Assembly (NCBI GenBank): GCA_028274465.1
Contig: CM051458.1
Span: 102,006,855-102,070,854, forward strand
Reading direction: 5' to 3'
Source of the DNA: Plantago ovata
Lineage: Eukaryota; Streptophyta; Magnoliopsida; Lamiales; Plantaginaceae
DNA: 64,000 nt
Shown: positions 48,201 through 59,679 of the stretch, piece after piece
How positions within the stretch are numbered: the first letter of the stretch is position 1
Layout of the letters: every line of letters begins with the position of its first letter
Made by a program: the position numbers and the translations under genes
The notes under the pieces: model-generated
Seen by the model: the letters and a program-made list of their open reading frames with translations, nothing else
Told to the model about the DNA's origin: nothing
Database searches by the model: none

Positions 48201-49640
48201 TCAAGTAGTACAACCCTCTCACTTGATCAATCAGACCAATCTTTCTGCAGGAACCTCTCAAGTTTCTCTGCAAAATGCAACATTCTTTTTTATCAAAAAT
48301 GAAGCATAAATCATTATCTGCAGTGGCCTTACTTACAGAGATTATGTTCAATCTGAAAGTAGGCACACAAAGCACATCTTTAAAAATGAGAGTCTCATGT
48401 AATTTTTATATCTCCTGTACATAAAATGTTTGCAGTGTCTTGAGTAGGCAATTTTACTGTAGAATTCATCATTTTAATGTTTCCAGTTAGCAGAGATTTA
48501 TCATATACAACATGATCTGTTGCTCCAGAATCAATAATCCACTTAGTGGAATAAGAATTTTTGTTTTGAAAAATAAAATTCATACCAGTATCATTGCCTT
48601 CAGTGATTGGAGTGGATGTTTCTCCCTCTCTTGACTTCTTGTGTTCTTCAGCCATTTCAAGCAACTGTTGAACCAGCTCATCAGTGAGCCCAATCTTCTT
48701 CTCAGCAGTGAAGTTGGCAACTCTCTTGCCATTGTTCTTTTCTGGATAACCATGGATTTTGTAACAGGTCTCAATAGTGTGACCTGGTTTCTCACAGTTA
48801 GTGCAGAAGAGGCATTTCTCAGTTGAGTGCCCAGATTTCTTGCACTTAGTGCAGTACAGTGAAGACTTGTTGTCTTTTTTCTTGAATGCAACTGCAAGTG
48901 CTGTGGAGTCAATCTCTTGATCAACCTGAATCTTAGCATTCTTGTGACTCTCTTCTTGAAGAATCATAGAATAAACTCTATCCATACTTGGAATTGGTTC
49001 CATGAGAATGATGTGTCCTCTCACAGCTTCAAATGAATCATTAAGACCCATTAGAAACTTGAACACTTTCATTTTATCAAAATGGAATTTCAAGTGTCTA
49101 GAGATGTCACAGAGACAAGCTCCACACTCACAGACAGGAGTTGGATTATAGTTATCCAGTTCTTCCCACATTCCACTCAATTTAGTGAAGTAGTCAGAAA
49201 CAATCATGTTTTCTTGCTTAAGCTTGCTTAGCTCTTGTTGGATCTTAAAGACTCTCACATCCTCTGGTTGTTCATATCTGATTTTAAGCTTATCCCATAT
49301 CCCTTTTGGTGAATCCACATAGAGAATGGTGCTTAATCTCAGGAGAAACAGATTGTAAGAGCCAAGATCTCACAAGAGTGTTGCATCTTTTCCATGCTTT
49401 CATCTCTTGGATGTTAGCTTCCGGTGGCCTTATTACAGTCCCATCCACAAACCCCAATTTGTTCTTGATAGCAAGTGACATATTCATCTCTTTGGACCAC
49501 ATATGATAGTTGGTTCCATTTAAGAGAGTTGCCACTGCACCAGAAGTTGCATTATCTGCTGAGGTGAGGAAATAGGGACTGTAAGGGTCCTCATGGTCCA
49601 AGAACGGAGCAGGTGGTGCAACCTGATCTTGGTCATCCAT
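45016..49640 (-). pseudogene. Copia gag-pol polyprotein with two frameshifts
   Basis: The ATG is at 49640. The gag region (UBN2-like) shifts frame near 49331. The next frame carries two zinc knuckles (CTKCKKSGHSTEKC and CTNCEKPGHTIETC) and the protease motif DSGATDH, then ends at 48395. A second shift near 48400 leads into a 1,100-codon frame. It has the GAG-pre-integrase HHCC region, the integrase core (DDYSR and downstream Asp/Glu), the reverse transcriptase motifs LDIHNAFLNGEL and YVDDM, and the RNase H region ending ADFLTKAI. The order PR-IN-RT-RH defines Ty1/Copia. Both breaks are single-base type, so the polyprotein cannot be made whole from this copy. Confidence 0.93.
45220..45228 (-). 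other. Polypurine tract of the Copia element
   Basis: GCGGGGGAA on the minus strand lies directly before the 3' LTR, the expected primer site for plus-strand synthesis. Confidence 0.7.
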
Positions 49641-49763
49641 ATCTTAAAAAAAAAGTTCAGAAAAACAGAGATTTTTGAGTATTAAAATGTAGAAATTGAA
49701 AGAACAGAACTACTTAAAGCTGCTTAATAATGGTGACCAAGGAAAAATGAACTTAGGTTAAAA

Positions 49764-49780
49764 CCTAGGCTCTGGTACCA
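49764..49780 (-). other. Primer-binding site of the Copia element
   Basis: TGGTACCAGAGCCTAGG on the minus strand directly abuts the 5' LTR and matches the initiator Met tRNA complement (TGGTATCAGAGC) with one change. Confidence 0.85.
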
Positions 49781-50219
49781 TATCAGAAAGCGAGCAGTAA
49801 GTGCGTGAAGACATTATACTCAATTTGAGTTGTTTTGATTGAAGAATTTCTGAATGAATTTACAAGAACAATGCTAAGCTATTTATAGAGGCTAATCTAT
49901 GCTATACAAGACATAAATCTAAACAAATAAGACAAGTTGAATGATCTCTTGTGATCTCTGGTTCAAAGACCCAAGACAATCTCTGTTCTGTCACTTTCAG
50001 GGCTCCAATCTCTATTTACAGCTCATGTCCTAATTCTGCAGAAGAAGGTTGTAAGTTGAAAACTCCCGCTCGACTTTGTTGGATTTCATGTGTGTTCGAA
50101 TTCGTGTTCCAAGAATTCTTCTCAACTTGGTTCGTTTGTCTATGATTCTTCTTATTTCTTCTTTGCCCCTTCTTTCTTCTTTTATCACTTTGATTCACAT
50201 AACTATCCAAGTTCCAATA
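49781..50219 (-). repeat. 5' LTR of the Copia element
   Basis: 439 bp, with a TATAAATAG box at 49879-49887 (minus strand). It is nearly identical to the 3' LTR. Confidence 0.95.
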
Positions 50220-50269
50220 GACGATCAGCATAACCAATTCAGATATACCAAGTTAGAACTTAGAACACA

Positions 50270-50440
50270 AGTTTAGGCCCAAAAAAGGCCAAGACCTAAA
50301 CCGATTTTAACGTTTCTGATCTGAAGCATAGAGGTTCAAAACCATCCAATCTTGCGGTAGAATTTGATCACAGTAAGAGCCTAATGTACAAAATGCAATA
50401 ACCACATTCCACATCGGGATAAGGCATATGGACTAAAATG
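50270..50440. repeat. Orphan copy of an F-box gene 5' flank
   Basis: It resembles 52450-52580, the upstream flank of the intact F-box gene: shared GTTTAGGCCCAAAAA, AGAATTTGATCACAGTAA and a CCACATTC block. With the C-terminal remnant at 44625 and 50220 it outlines a duplicated F-box unit whose main coding part has been lost. Confidence 0.65.
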
Positions 50441-51080
50441 CTTAAAGGGAGTCTGAAAATCTGTTTGTTCCTAAAGAATAACAAATTAATAGCTCATGGC
50501 ACCTCAGAAAAGCAGTTGCTAGATTACTGCAGAAAATGATCAATCTTGAGAGTACCAAATCAAAAAAAAAATGCAGGAACAAGAAACACTTTTTCTTAGA
50601 CATTGGTATTGAACAACCTACAAAACCAAGATGCATCTAAAGTTTGTACTTCTCTGTAAAATATAGTACTAATTCTGCTAATTTCGCGATTACGATTTTC
50701 CCCTGAACTTTTAAACTTGGATAGTTGCAAATGCGTGTCATATTTGGTAAAGTTCTGCTTCTGATCTTTCATTTTCTATTGTTATGACGCTCATTTTAAC
50801 CAGTCTCAGCTTCTGTTCTTCCCAACATAAAAGAACTGAATTTAACTTTTCATACTCCACAAATCTTAATAGCAAATGTTAGCTCACCAACTATGTTACT
50901 GAATTTACTGTATTTTTGTTTAAAACTTTAGCTCACCAACTATGTTAGCTCTCTATAACTAAACCAGAGCTTAGAGGAAAACACAGATATACACTACAGG
51001 AGAGTTATTATGAAATTGACAAAGCTAGAAAGGCATAATTGGAAGTTAACATGAAATTGAACTCAAAATAGAAAGCCTCT

Positions 51081-52319
51081 TTAGGCAACTGATACTAAGC
51101 TTTGGATGTAGACACTTAGTACTACACTGATGTTATTTTCATCAAGTGAAATTCCATCTAGAAGTGGAATGAACCTACCAGATTCTCTACAAGAATTGGT
51201 TTTGGGATTATACACTATCCAAACTACACCATTGCTTTGCAGAGAATAACACAACATCAGCGTCTCACCTTTTCTTGTTACATAAACAACTGTAGTACTA
51301 GAGATTGTTGTGCTCAAAGCTGGATGGTCAGCATAACAAATACTAACCAGTTTACTCCAGTATTGATCTTTCATCCCATACTGCTTCAAAATCCATACAT
51401 CCATGTGAGTCTTGTGATCACAATGCACACGGAGGTATTCTCCAAATAACCCCAAAGGCGGAGGCCAGGGGCATAACTTCAATCCAGTTGGCAGCTCAAT
51501 CACTCCATGTTCCTCGCTTTTTAAATCAAAATAAACTATGTTACCGTCTATACTAACCCAGTGAAGATTCTTGTTCGCAAAGACTCCTAACCCTTTGGTA
51601 CTGGATTGAATACAGTCATGTACAGTTTTCCATGAATTAGTTTTGGAACTATATACTCGTACATTAAATTCTGCAGCCCCACCGGCCACTTTGAACCTAA
51701 TGAAAATCTTATAATCATCCTCGTCTTCAAAACCAAACCCGCATTGATAAAGTTTAATTTCACCTACCATATCGGGAAACCAAGGTAGAATTTTGGACTT
51801 CTGGGTAGCCGGATTTCTCAAGATAAGACATCCATTTAGTGTTACGCAACAGAGTCCATTACCATAACCCAAGAAGAGAATAGCTCCATAGTTTGGATCA
51901 CCCATCGTCTTCGGATAGTGAAACTCGATACCATCAGTCAATTCTTTACACAACAAAGAGTTCAACGAGTACTGCTCGATGCTATTTCTCAGTCTTCCAG
52001 GTCCATATCGACCAATGACCGATAAGACAACATTGTGGTTGACAACATTTGGGTGTTTTGTTGAAAAATCAAGATGCAAGTGAACAAATCGTTTGCTTGA
52101 GATCAAGCGTAGCCATGTTTTCGAAACGCACCTGAACTTCAAGAGGGATTTGACCGGGAGCCGTAACAAGATTTCAGTTATCAACTCTTGAGGAAGATCA
52201 AAACCAGAAACATAAACTCCCTCCTCACTAGCTTTTAGCATTCTGGAGACCGACTTACTCAAGTAAACCAAAAGAGGACAGGAAAATAAAGAAAATAAAG
52301 ATAAACAACCTGTTGACAT
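51081..52319 (-). CDS. F-box/FBA-domain protein (CPR1-like), intact
   Basis: A single uninterrupted exon. I choose the ATG at 52319 ([10 protein letters not shown], 412 residues) because the paralogue at 35194 starts the same way; an in-frame ATG at 52346 would add nine residues. The F-box near residues 42-85 has [20 protein letters not shown] and CVSKTWLRL. The FBA region has LILRNPATQKSK (Arg replacing the usual Trp), GFGFEDEDDYKIF and DQYWSKLVSICYADHPAL. The role is presumed substrate recognition in an SCF ubiquitin ligase. It lies about 15 kb from the other two copies, in the same orientation, with the Copia element and the P450 between them. Confidence 0.92.
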   Translation of the reverse strand: MSTGCLSLFSLFSCPLLVYLSKSVSRMLKASEEGVYVSGFDLPQELITEILLRLPVKSLLKFRCVSKTWLRLISSKRFVHLHLDFSTKHPNVVNHNVVLSVIGRYGPGRLRNSIEQYSLNSLLCKELTDGIEFHYPKTMGDPNYGAILFLGYGNGLCCVTLNGCLILRNPATQKSKILPWFPDMVGEIKLYQCGFGFEDEDDYKIFIRFKVAGGAAEFNVRVYSSKTNSWKTVHDCIQSSTKGLGVFANKNLHWVSIDGNIVYFDLKSEEHGVIELPTGLKLCPWPPPLGLFGEYLRVHCDHKTHMDVWILKQYGMKDQYWSKLVSICYADHPALSTTISSTTVVYVTRKGETLMLCYSLQSNGVVWIVYNPKTNSCRESGRFIPLLDGISLDENNISVVLSVYIQSLVSVA

Positions 52320-52449
52320 TGTGATAAGTTGGGATAAATTCAACATTCCCTGGATTTATTATTAGGGTTCTATTGATAGGAAACACACAAGTAACTATGG
52401 TTATTAACTTCCTTTATTAAAAATAGTAGTAAAGATTATTGAAACAGAG

Positions 52450-52580
52450 GTTTAGGCCCAAAAAGCGGTAAGACGTAAACTGATTCAAAGGTTTTGAACT
52501 GAAACCCATCCGATCTTGAGGGAGAATTTGATCACAGTAATAGTACTAACCAGTAACCACATTCTAAATTGGGGACTTTG
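52450..52580. repeat. 5' flank of the F-box gene, duplicated at 50270-50440
   Basis: Non-coding DNA just upstream of the gene at 51081. It is similar to 50270-50440 with many substitutions and small indels. Confidence 0.6.
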
Positions 52581-53216
52581 AATGAGTATGAAAATTGATC
52601 TGTTTGACTGTTTCTTTCTACAGCTAGCACCTCTATAAGTATACTATACTGTAAATAGAAGTACATAATAACTAAATTACTGCAGAAAATGATTAACAAA
52701 ATCACAAAATTGCAGGAACAAGATATGTAATTCAGGAAAACAAACTAATTAACACCCATAAAGCAGAATTAGCATAAAGGGTTACTTACCATTTGAGCGA
52801 TTTGATTCGAAACTTGGATCCTCTATTGGTTATAACAAATAGTCATATGCATAACAACAGAAGAGTTTGAAAATCTCTCTTTGCCAAGAATCACACAGAA
52901 AACTAATAACTTTGTCATAGTACATGTCAGACTATCTAAATTTAGTCACTACTAAGTTACATTAATTCACAGTAGAATGGCAAACAAACAAAAACTTCAA
53001 AGCAACTCCAAGAACATATAGGAAGTAGAAACAAGAAGAACAAACCACATCACCAGCCTTTGCTGACACAACCAAGACATATACAAACCAAAACAAAACT
53101 TGTTCAAGCAGAAACATATCCTAGATGAAAAAGTGCACCCATCAATGTACTTTCCTACGAAACGTCGATATTGCGGTGACGTGTTCTTTTCATTCATTGT
53201 CAAGTAATTAACTCCT

Positions 53217-55500
53217 TTAAGAAGACTCTGCTGTAATGTCCTTCATAGGAGTAATGTCAACTTTCGGTGGCCCAGAATGTCTCCGGATACCTGCAGGGGA
53301 GGAACCCGAGAAAGACAGACGCTTCTTTGCAGAACCACCTGACTTATCAGGTGTCCCGACTTTCTCCAATCCCAATGGGCTAGGCAACCGTGACTTGGCT
53401 CGAGCAGACTCCGTTGGAACCATGTAACCAGGAACAGCTGGTGAGCTGGCAAAGCTCTCGTCATCTCTCACTGATGAGCCTGCAACACTGTGTCTTCGGC
53501 ATCTTTCTGACTGAACGCTATTCAAGCTTCTTGAATCCTCGTCAGTGTTAACAGTTCCTCTTGGGCTCGCTGGCCTTATTCTATTTGAAACTTTTGAGGT
53601 TGGAGTCGATGGAGAATGCCTGCTGGTGGGTCGACTTTGTTTTTGGGCTGTCGGAGAGTTTAGCTTTGTGTCTCGAAGAGACATGGAGCGGTGACTTGTG
53701 GTGCTCTTTATGGAGACACGGTCACTGTCTTTGTCGGGTCCATTTCCATTTTCCCATGGCCGTCCAGCCATCCACCGTTCTAACCAACTCCAGCCCCAAT
53801 GTGGATTGTTTGGATCCATGAATGTGTGTTCTGTGGAATTTGAGGAGTTCTTCCATGTTTGCTGGTATAACGACATGCAATCCATGTCAACAGTTTTATG
53901 GAAAGGAAAACTAAATTTGTTGCAAGACAAAAAAGAAAAGAAAAAAAACAGCCGACATATATACAATACCTGGTGCGAATATGCATAAGCCAATGCTCGC
54001 TCCCTTCTTATAGCTGCTTCTCGCTTCTGTTGAAGATTTGCATCAGCCTGCTCTTTAGACTGAGTGCTGTCATCCCAGTTTGATCCAATCTGTAGCAGCC
54101 ATGTTCAAAATTTAAGATTGAACGCATGTTATACTTTGTGCACGTGACATAATATATCCCCATTTCGTTGTCCAAGATATTTGAGTGCCAAACAGTATGG
54201 AAGAGTTGCAATGAATAGAAAGCCTGGAAGTACTTACAGATTCCCTAATTTTCTCAAGTTCCTTCTCATTTTTCTGCTGGATTTGTCGCTGCAGTACTGC
54301 GTTCTCCTCGGACATTCTATTTCTTCTTGCACGGACCTCAGATTGCATGCGAGCCAGTGTTTGCATGCTTTTTAGCGTGGTGGTTGCTTGACGTTTGACA
54401 GATTGACGCCCAATCAATGTTTTAAGCCTCACAAGACCTCTCAAGGCTCTTAACGCCCTCCTTGCCTGCAATTAATAATTAATGTCAGATAATGACTTTT
54501 AAACCCCATTACAATCATTAAAAGGGAAGTGTACTTAAAAACTACATAAAGGGCAAAAGTTAGTCAAAGATCTTGCAAATTCATGTCAAGGTATTAGAAG
54601 TATTACAAAAATCTCTGTAATCATAAAGTACCATGCCTGAATCTGGAACACAAGGAAAGTGAAAAACCGAATAAATTCATAAAGTACCTTGCATGCATGT
54701 AAAAAATCAAATAAATTCAAGTTTTTCTTATAAACCGAAATAAACATAATTGTAACTTTGAACCCCACTTGAATCACCTTCTACTAAAAACATAAAACTT
54801 ATGCATCACATTACCAAAAACATCGAGGAACAGATTCAAAGTACTATCTCAAAGCATTTCCATTTTGCAATAGCATACGAGTATATACCTCAAAAAGCAA
54901 ATATTTAACTCATAACAGACAGAAGGAACCTGAAAAGAACTATTTTGTGTAGAAGATTAAATCACCGAACTGATCAGTCAATGATATACTAAGATATAAA
55001 TATCATACCAAGTAGCCCCTGAAAGCCGTTTGAATCCTGATGGCAGCTATCTCCTCTTTGGTTTTACCCGAATAACGTGCTGCTGAAGTGAGTCTAACGA
55101 CCTCCGCAGCAGCTTGAGCAGCCGCAACAGCTGCCTCAGCAGCCACAGCAGTTGCCAGAGCAACAGAGTAAGCATGCCTGTTCTGTTCATTTTCCGCTTC
55201 CATCAACTTCACCTCCTCCGCCATAGGAGAATGAGCCTTGGGAACTACAATAGCATTTTCCATGCTCAAAGAATCCATATCCATGGTGCTCCTCTGGCTT
55301 CCAAACCATCTTTTCGACTTACGAAGTCTCTGATTGCACAAAAAAAACATATACTACCATCTTTTAAACTTCAGAAAACACATAACCAGAATAGAATTTC
55401 GAAAAGGATAAAAAAGAATTCACTTTACCTTATCCCTGCTCTCGGATTGACAACTGAAAGCTTTCTTCACCGCAGTCAAAAAACCACCTTTCCTTCCCAT
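53217..55500 (-). CDS. IQD: IQ67-domain (IQD) calmodulin-binding protein, IQD2/3/4 clade
   Basis: Five exons, 55500-55429, 55329-55009, 54465-54238, 54089-53970 and 53861-53217, all in phase 0, give 461 residues. It starts [16 protein letters not shown]. The IQ67 domain spans about residues 118-184, with the IQ motif [17 protein letters not shown] crossing the exon 2/3 border as is typical for the family, then [12 protein letters not shown] and a second half ending near [12 protein letters not shown]. Further on are [13 protein letters not shown], a [13 protein letters not shown] signature and a C-terminal DUF4005-like region ([31 protein letters not shown]). IQD proteins bind calmodulin and act as scaffolds at microtubules, membrane or nucleus; this is family knowledge. 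An Ala-rich stretch ([17 protein letters not shown]) precedes IQ67. Confidence 0.95.
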
Positions 55501-55502
55501 TC

Positions 55503-56103
55503 CTAATAAACAACAAAAACCCATCAGTAATCAACCTAATTATCTGGTCCTTCAACAAGACTATATACAATTGCTTCAAGTTCTTAAGAATCATAAAAAT
55601 GCTGATTCTCACAATAAATCAAAATCTCCGAATAAGCCCGCCTCGTTTTTTTAACTCACCGAGATGAAATCAACACAGAAAATTAGAAACTCTTTACAGA
55701 AACTAATAATTTTTTCCATTTTTTAGTAGCCCCTTTCTACATTTTAAAACCTGCACATTCTAACAAGATAAAAATGAGTTCTTTCCCATCTTACTAAACA
55801 GAGAAGAACTATCTATCTATCTATCTCAATTAATAATCCCCACATTCTGAGAAAAACTTATCCAAGAAACTTGAATATATAACAGCAAAGTCCAGTAAAT
55901 GTTCCAATCCAACTATCCAAGTATAAAAAACAAACCTTTCCAGCTTATACAACACTTACTACTAAATGACTTGAAACACAGAAAACACCAACATTGCAAA
56001 TAACACCAATCTGGAATAGTAATAAGCAGTTAGTTAACCAACCATTCAATTTGACAAGTAGTATTATACTATTATTCAACAAAGGACAAGAAAAGAAACA
56101 CAC
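55503..56103 (-). other. Probable intron in the 5' untranslated region of the IQD gene
   Basis: An acceptor TTTATTAG ends two bases before the ATG, and a donor CTCCAG/GTGTGT lies at 56104/56103. Upstream (56104 to about 56240) the minus strand is CT-rich like a plant leader. The region holds no coding signal. Confidence 0.6.
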
Positions 56104-56269
56104 CTGGAGAAACTGAAAACAGAGAGAGCAGAGCAAATCTTGAATGCAACAAAGTGTTGATTAGACACAACAGCAGCAGCCAATCCGGTCAAGCAACAAC
56201 AATGGATGAAAGCAACTGAAGGTTTTGGATTTTAGAGAGAGAAGAGGGTTTTGTGGGGGACAGAGGAAT

Positions 56270-59200
56270 CAAGAAGGTGATAAACTGATTTTTGTTGATT
56301 AATGAAATGGGAATGAGACTAAACTGGTTTTGATTATTAAGGGGAGTGAGATTAGCGTTTTGTTTGAGGACATGTTTGTTTGTGTTGTGTTTTTTTTCTG
56401 TTCAAGGCAAGGCAAGAATATAACGGACAGGGGTAGATTTGGGATTTTATTAGGGTGAGGGATGGATGAAACGGTCTGCAGCAAGTGGGTAATGGGAGGG
56501 GTGTCAGGTAGTGGGGCCCATTAGGGAGGGGGTAGATGGGCTACTGGCCTAGGGGAATGTGTGGAGGCCCACAACTGATTCTGACATGAGAGTGAGGACT
56601 GAATCTTGTGCCACTCTCCCTTTCTCTTCTCTTACCTTTGTTTTCTTCAATTTTACTTTTTCAACCCCTTTTACAATATTGTTTTTACTCTAGGTCGTTT
56701 TTATTTAAGTCCGATCATTATGATAAACTGCTTGTAGTATTAAATATCAGTTCACCACTTCACCTGACTCTTATGGTGAATTGAAGGTATTTTGTTTACT
56801 TATTATAATATTTTCAAATTTTAGTTTGGAAAAAGACTTCTTCTTAATTTTGAAAGTCGACATTTACACACCTTAAGTTACATTACTAATAGTATGCTCT
56901 ACAATAGCAATCCTTGATATATGACATGAGGATTACCACATAACATTACACCTTCATAAATGTAATTCTAGTTGGCTATATTCAACTCAAACTAGCCCCA
57001 AGCTAACACCATTCTAAACCACACAATTTTGAAATTAGGAAACGTAGAACAAAAGTTGTTCTAAACCATTACAATTACAATATACTCCTATTTGAACTTT
57101 TCTTCTCTCATACATAATCAAACACAATTGATTAATTCAGCCAAGCATTACCAAACTTTTTTTATATTTTTTGTTGGAGTAATAAGATCATCCGATAGTA
57201 CAAAGTTGAAGTTTTGAGTAAGTATAAAGTTCGAGCACTTATACCAAATTATTATGTTTTTGAAATTTTAATATTATCCGGTTTATAGGATAACTAAATT
57301 GAAAAAAAGTTGTTTAATAAAAGTGGTGCAGACAAAATAATTGGAGAATGTACAAGCATTTGTAGGCTGAAGTACCACGAAACAATCCCATCACGTGAAA
57401 TACAAGTACTGGATTTGAAGTACATATTCGAACTGGCATTGGACTCTAGTCAACAACAAGCTAGCTACAAAACAAACCACACACATACAACAGATCTAAC
57501 CAAAATTCAATATTCTCATTTATCAGCAGTTGTAATTATTGGGACCCTTCAAATATTTACTATTTACAGTATTATTAACCTGGTTAAATTTGGTTGACAT
57601 AAAAAGACCAAGCTAAAATACATAAGTAGATTTATTATTTTACCCCTTAAAAGAAAAATATAAGCTGAATGTGGCAAAGAATAGGCTATGCACATTCATT
57701 CATATTTACAGTTGACATTTATAAGTATTTATTTATTTATTGCTATTATTTTGTTATACTATTAATGTAGTTTCTGGTGTTCTTCAGACTTGGAAATTTA
57801 AGACACGGGTGGTGCCTCTTTGGGTCTCAATTAATATTTCCACATGTTAACATTATTGCTCATGTCCCTTCTTCTCGTGATTAATTTTTGTTGTTCGGAA
57901 TATTAATTTATTCTTTGGCACAACAACATTGTTGAGTAGAGTTGTCTATGGTGTTTTAATGTGATGTATTATACTTGAGTCGAATCACATGTGGTGTTCT
58001 GGAGTTCGAAAGGTCATTGTCTACAGTCTGAGTTTCAGCTTTAGATTCTCTAGGAATCATAGCTTTAGCTAGAGTATTTTGGATTTCGTGTCGATTTGAT
58101 GTTTCCATTAGCTTCGTTGGCTAGTTGGACTCTCTTTCTCTGTACTTGAGGTTTTATGATACACCTTGTATCATGATTGAGGTATAACCATATTACTCTT
58201 GTACACTAATTTGGGCTCTTAATTTATGTGTATTGTACTACACATAAATTATAGTACAATATAAATTTGATACAACACTTTAAGTTGCGGAAAAATCTAC
58301 ATAAATTTGGTCTATGAGTAAATCCATAAACTATATAATCTATAATCACGCACATCACATTTTTCAAGTGATGTGGATGAATTTGGTTAATATGATCTAC
58401 AACTTATCCATATATATACCTGGTCCACAACGTGTTGTAGCATAGAAAAATCCTTGACTATGTGACTCATTTGAAACATAAGATAAGATGACATTTTAAA
58501 AAATAATGCTACTATAACTAATCAGTTAGTACTGTTTAAATGATCCTCTAACGATCATCTTATTTGTTATCGTATATATTAAATCGATCATATTATCATA
58601 TTGTTTTCACAAACGTATAAATAGTTATATCTAGTATTTGAGTTGAGGTTGAAGCGGAGAAAATAGCCCCTACTGAGGGAAAAATATGTAGTTCGGACGA
58701 TATTACTGATTTGTTTTGTTATTTTGTATGAGTGTTGGCATGTTTGTTGCCACTTGCCATACTAATTACCGTTATTACATTTGATATAATGTGATTCTTG
58801 TACTATCTGTTACCATTAAACTTATCATGTAATATAATTAATTATTAGTACTAGTACTATAGTAGTAATACACATTAGCCGTTGGTTTAGATTAAGATTG
58901 TCATTAATTCTTGAAAATTGCGAGTTGGTCAATTTGACGAAATTCATTCATTCTGCCATAGCTTAAATGTCACTCTATCGCCAAATGTGGGGTGCCGGGT
59001 GCGCCTTTATTTGATTATGTTAGTAATTGGTTAGTCACGTGATTATCTTATCCACATTCTACTTAGAAGTAACACAGGTACATACTCCTACATTTTTCTT
59101 AAACTTTTAACTTATTTTTTTAAAAGGGTGTCACATGATAAAAGAGCATATCAATCACATAAGTCAAGCATGTACTAGCAATTATTGAGGTTTAAATGGC

Positions 59201-59424
59201 TTACGTGATTTGCAAGTTAATACGTGACTTGTGGGGTTTACACGGTGCACAATCAAAAACTAAAGTTTTCAATATTATTAAAAAAATTGGAAAAAATAAC
59301 ACGAAAGTTAAAGTAAGTATACTTGAAATCATAGATTATAGATTAGGTCCAATTGGAATTAGAATACATAGATTCCATATCAGGTCTCCATGCCGGTTGA
59401 AGTTCGAACTTGTGATGGAAATTA
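56270..59424. other. Intergenic, no gene seen
   Basis: About 3 kb of AT-rich DNA upstream of the IQD gene. Open frames such as 57310-57597 have no recognisable features. Confidence 0.45.
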
Positions 59425-59676
59425 CTCCATCCGTCCCAATGAATTCTTTACGTTTGGTTTGTTGACTTTTTCGAATAGTAGTTTGATTTCTAATAAATCT
59501 TAAATCTTATCGAAAATATAATTTATAAAATTATATAGTGAAAGTAGAGATACTATATTTTCATAATATACTTTCATAAATTAAATTTTCGTTATAGTTT
59601 AGGAGTAAATGGAGGTCAAACAGACCACAAAAAATTCAACAAAAACAAACGTAAAGAAATGACTGAGACAGATGAG
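59425..59676. mobile_element. Stowaway-like MITE
   Basis: The 252 bp element starts CTCCATCCGTCCCAATGAAT and ends ATGACTGAGACAGATGAG. The inverse similarity continues through TTTACGTTTG. TA precedes the left end; the right flank is TC, so the duplication is partly lost. Confidence 0.75.
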
Positions 59677-59679
59677 TCA

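Larger units (their letters stand above)
44781..50219 (-). mobile_element. Ty1/Copia LTR retrotransposon, nearly complete
   Basis: A 5,439 bp element on the minus strand is bounded by 439 bp LTRs that differ at only two positions. It is flanked by a perfect 5 bp target-site duplication GACGA (44776-44780, 50220-50224). It has a primer-binding site, a polypurine tract and a gag-pol region in Copia order (protease, integrase, reverse transcriptase, RNase H). Two frameshifts interrupt gag-pol, so this copy is probably not autonomous. The LTR ends are TATTGG and CTGATA instead of the usual TG and CA. Confidence 0.95.

Noticed and set aside
57310..57597. 95-codon plus-strand frame
   Set aside because: No recognisable features; typical chance frame in AT-rich DNA.
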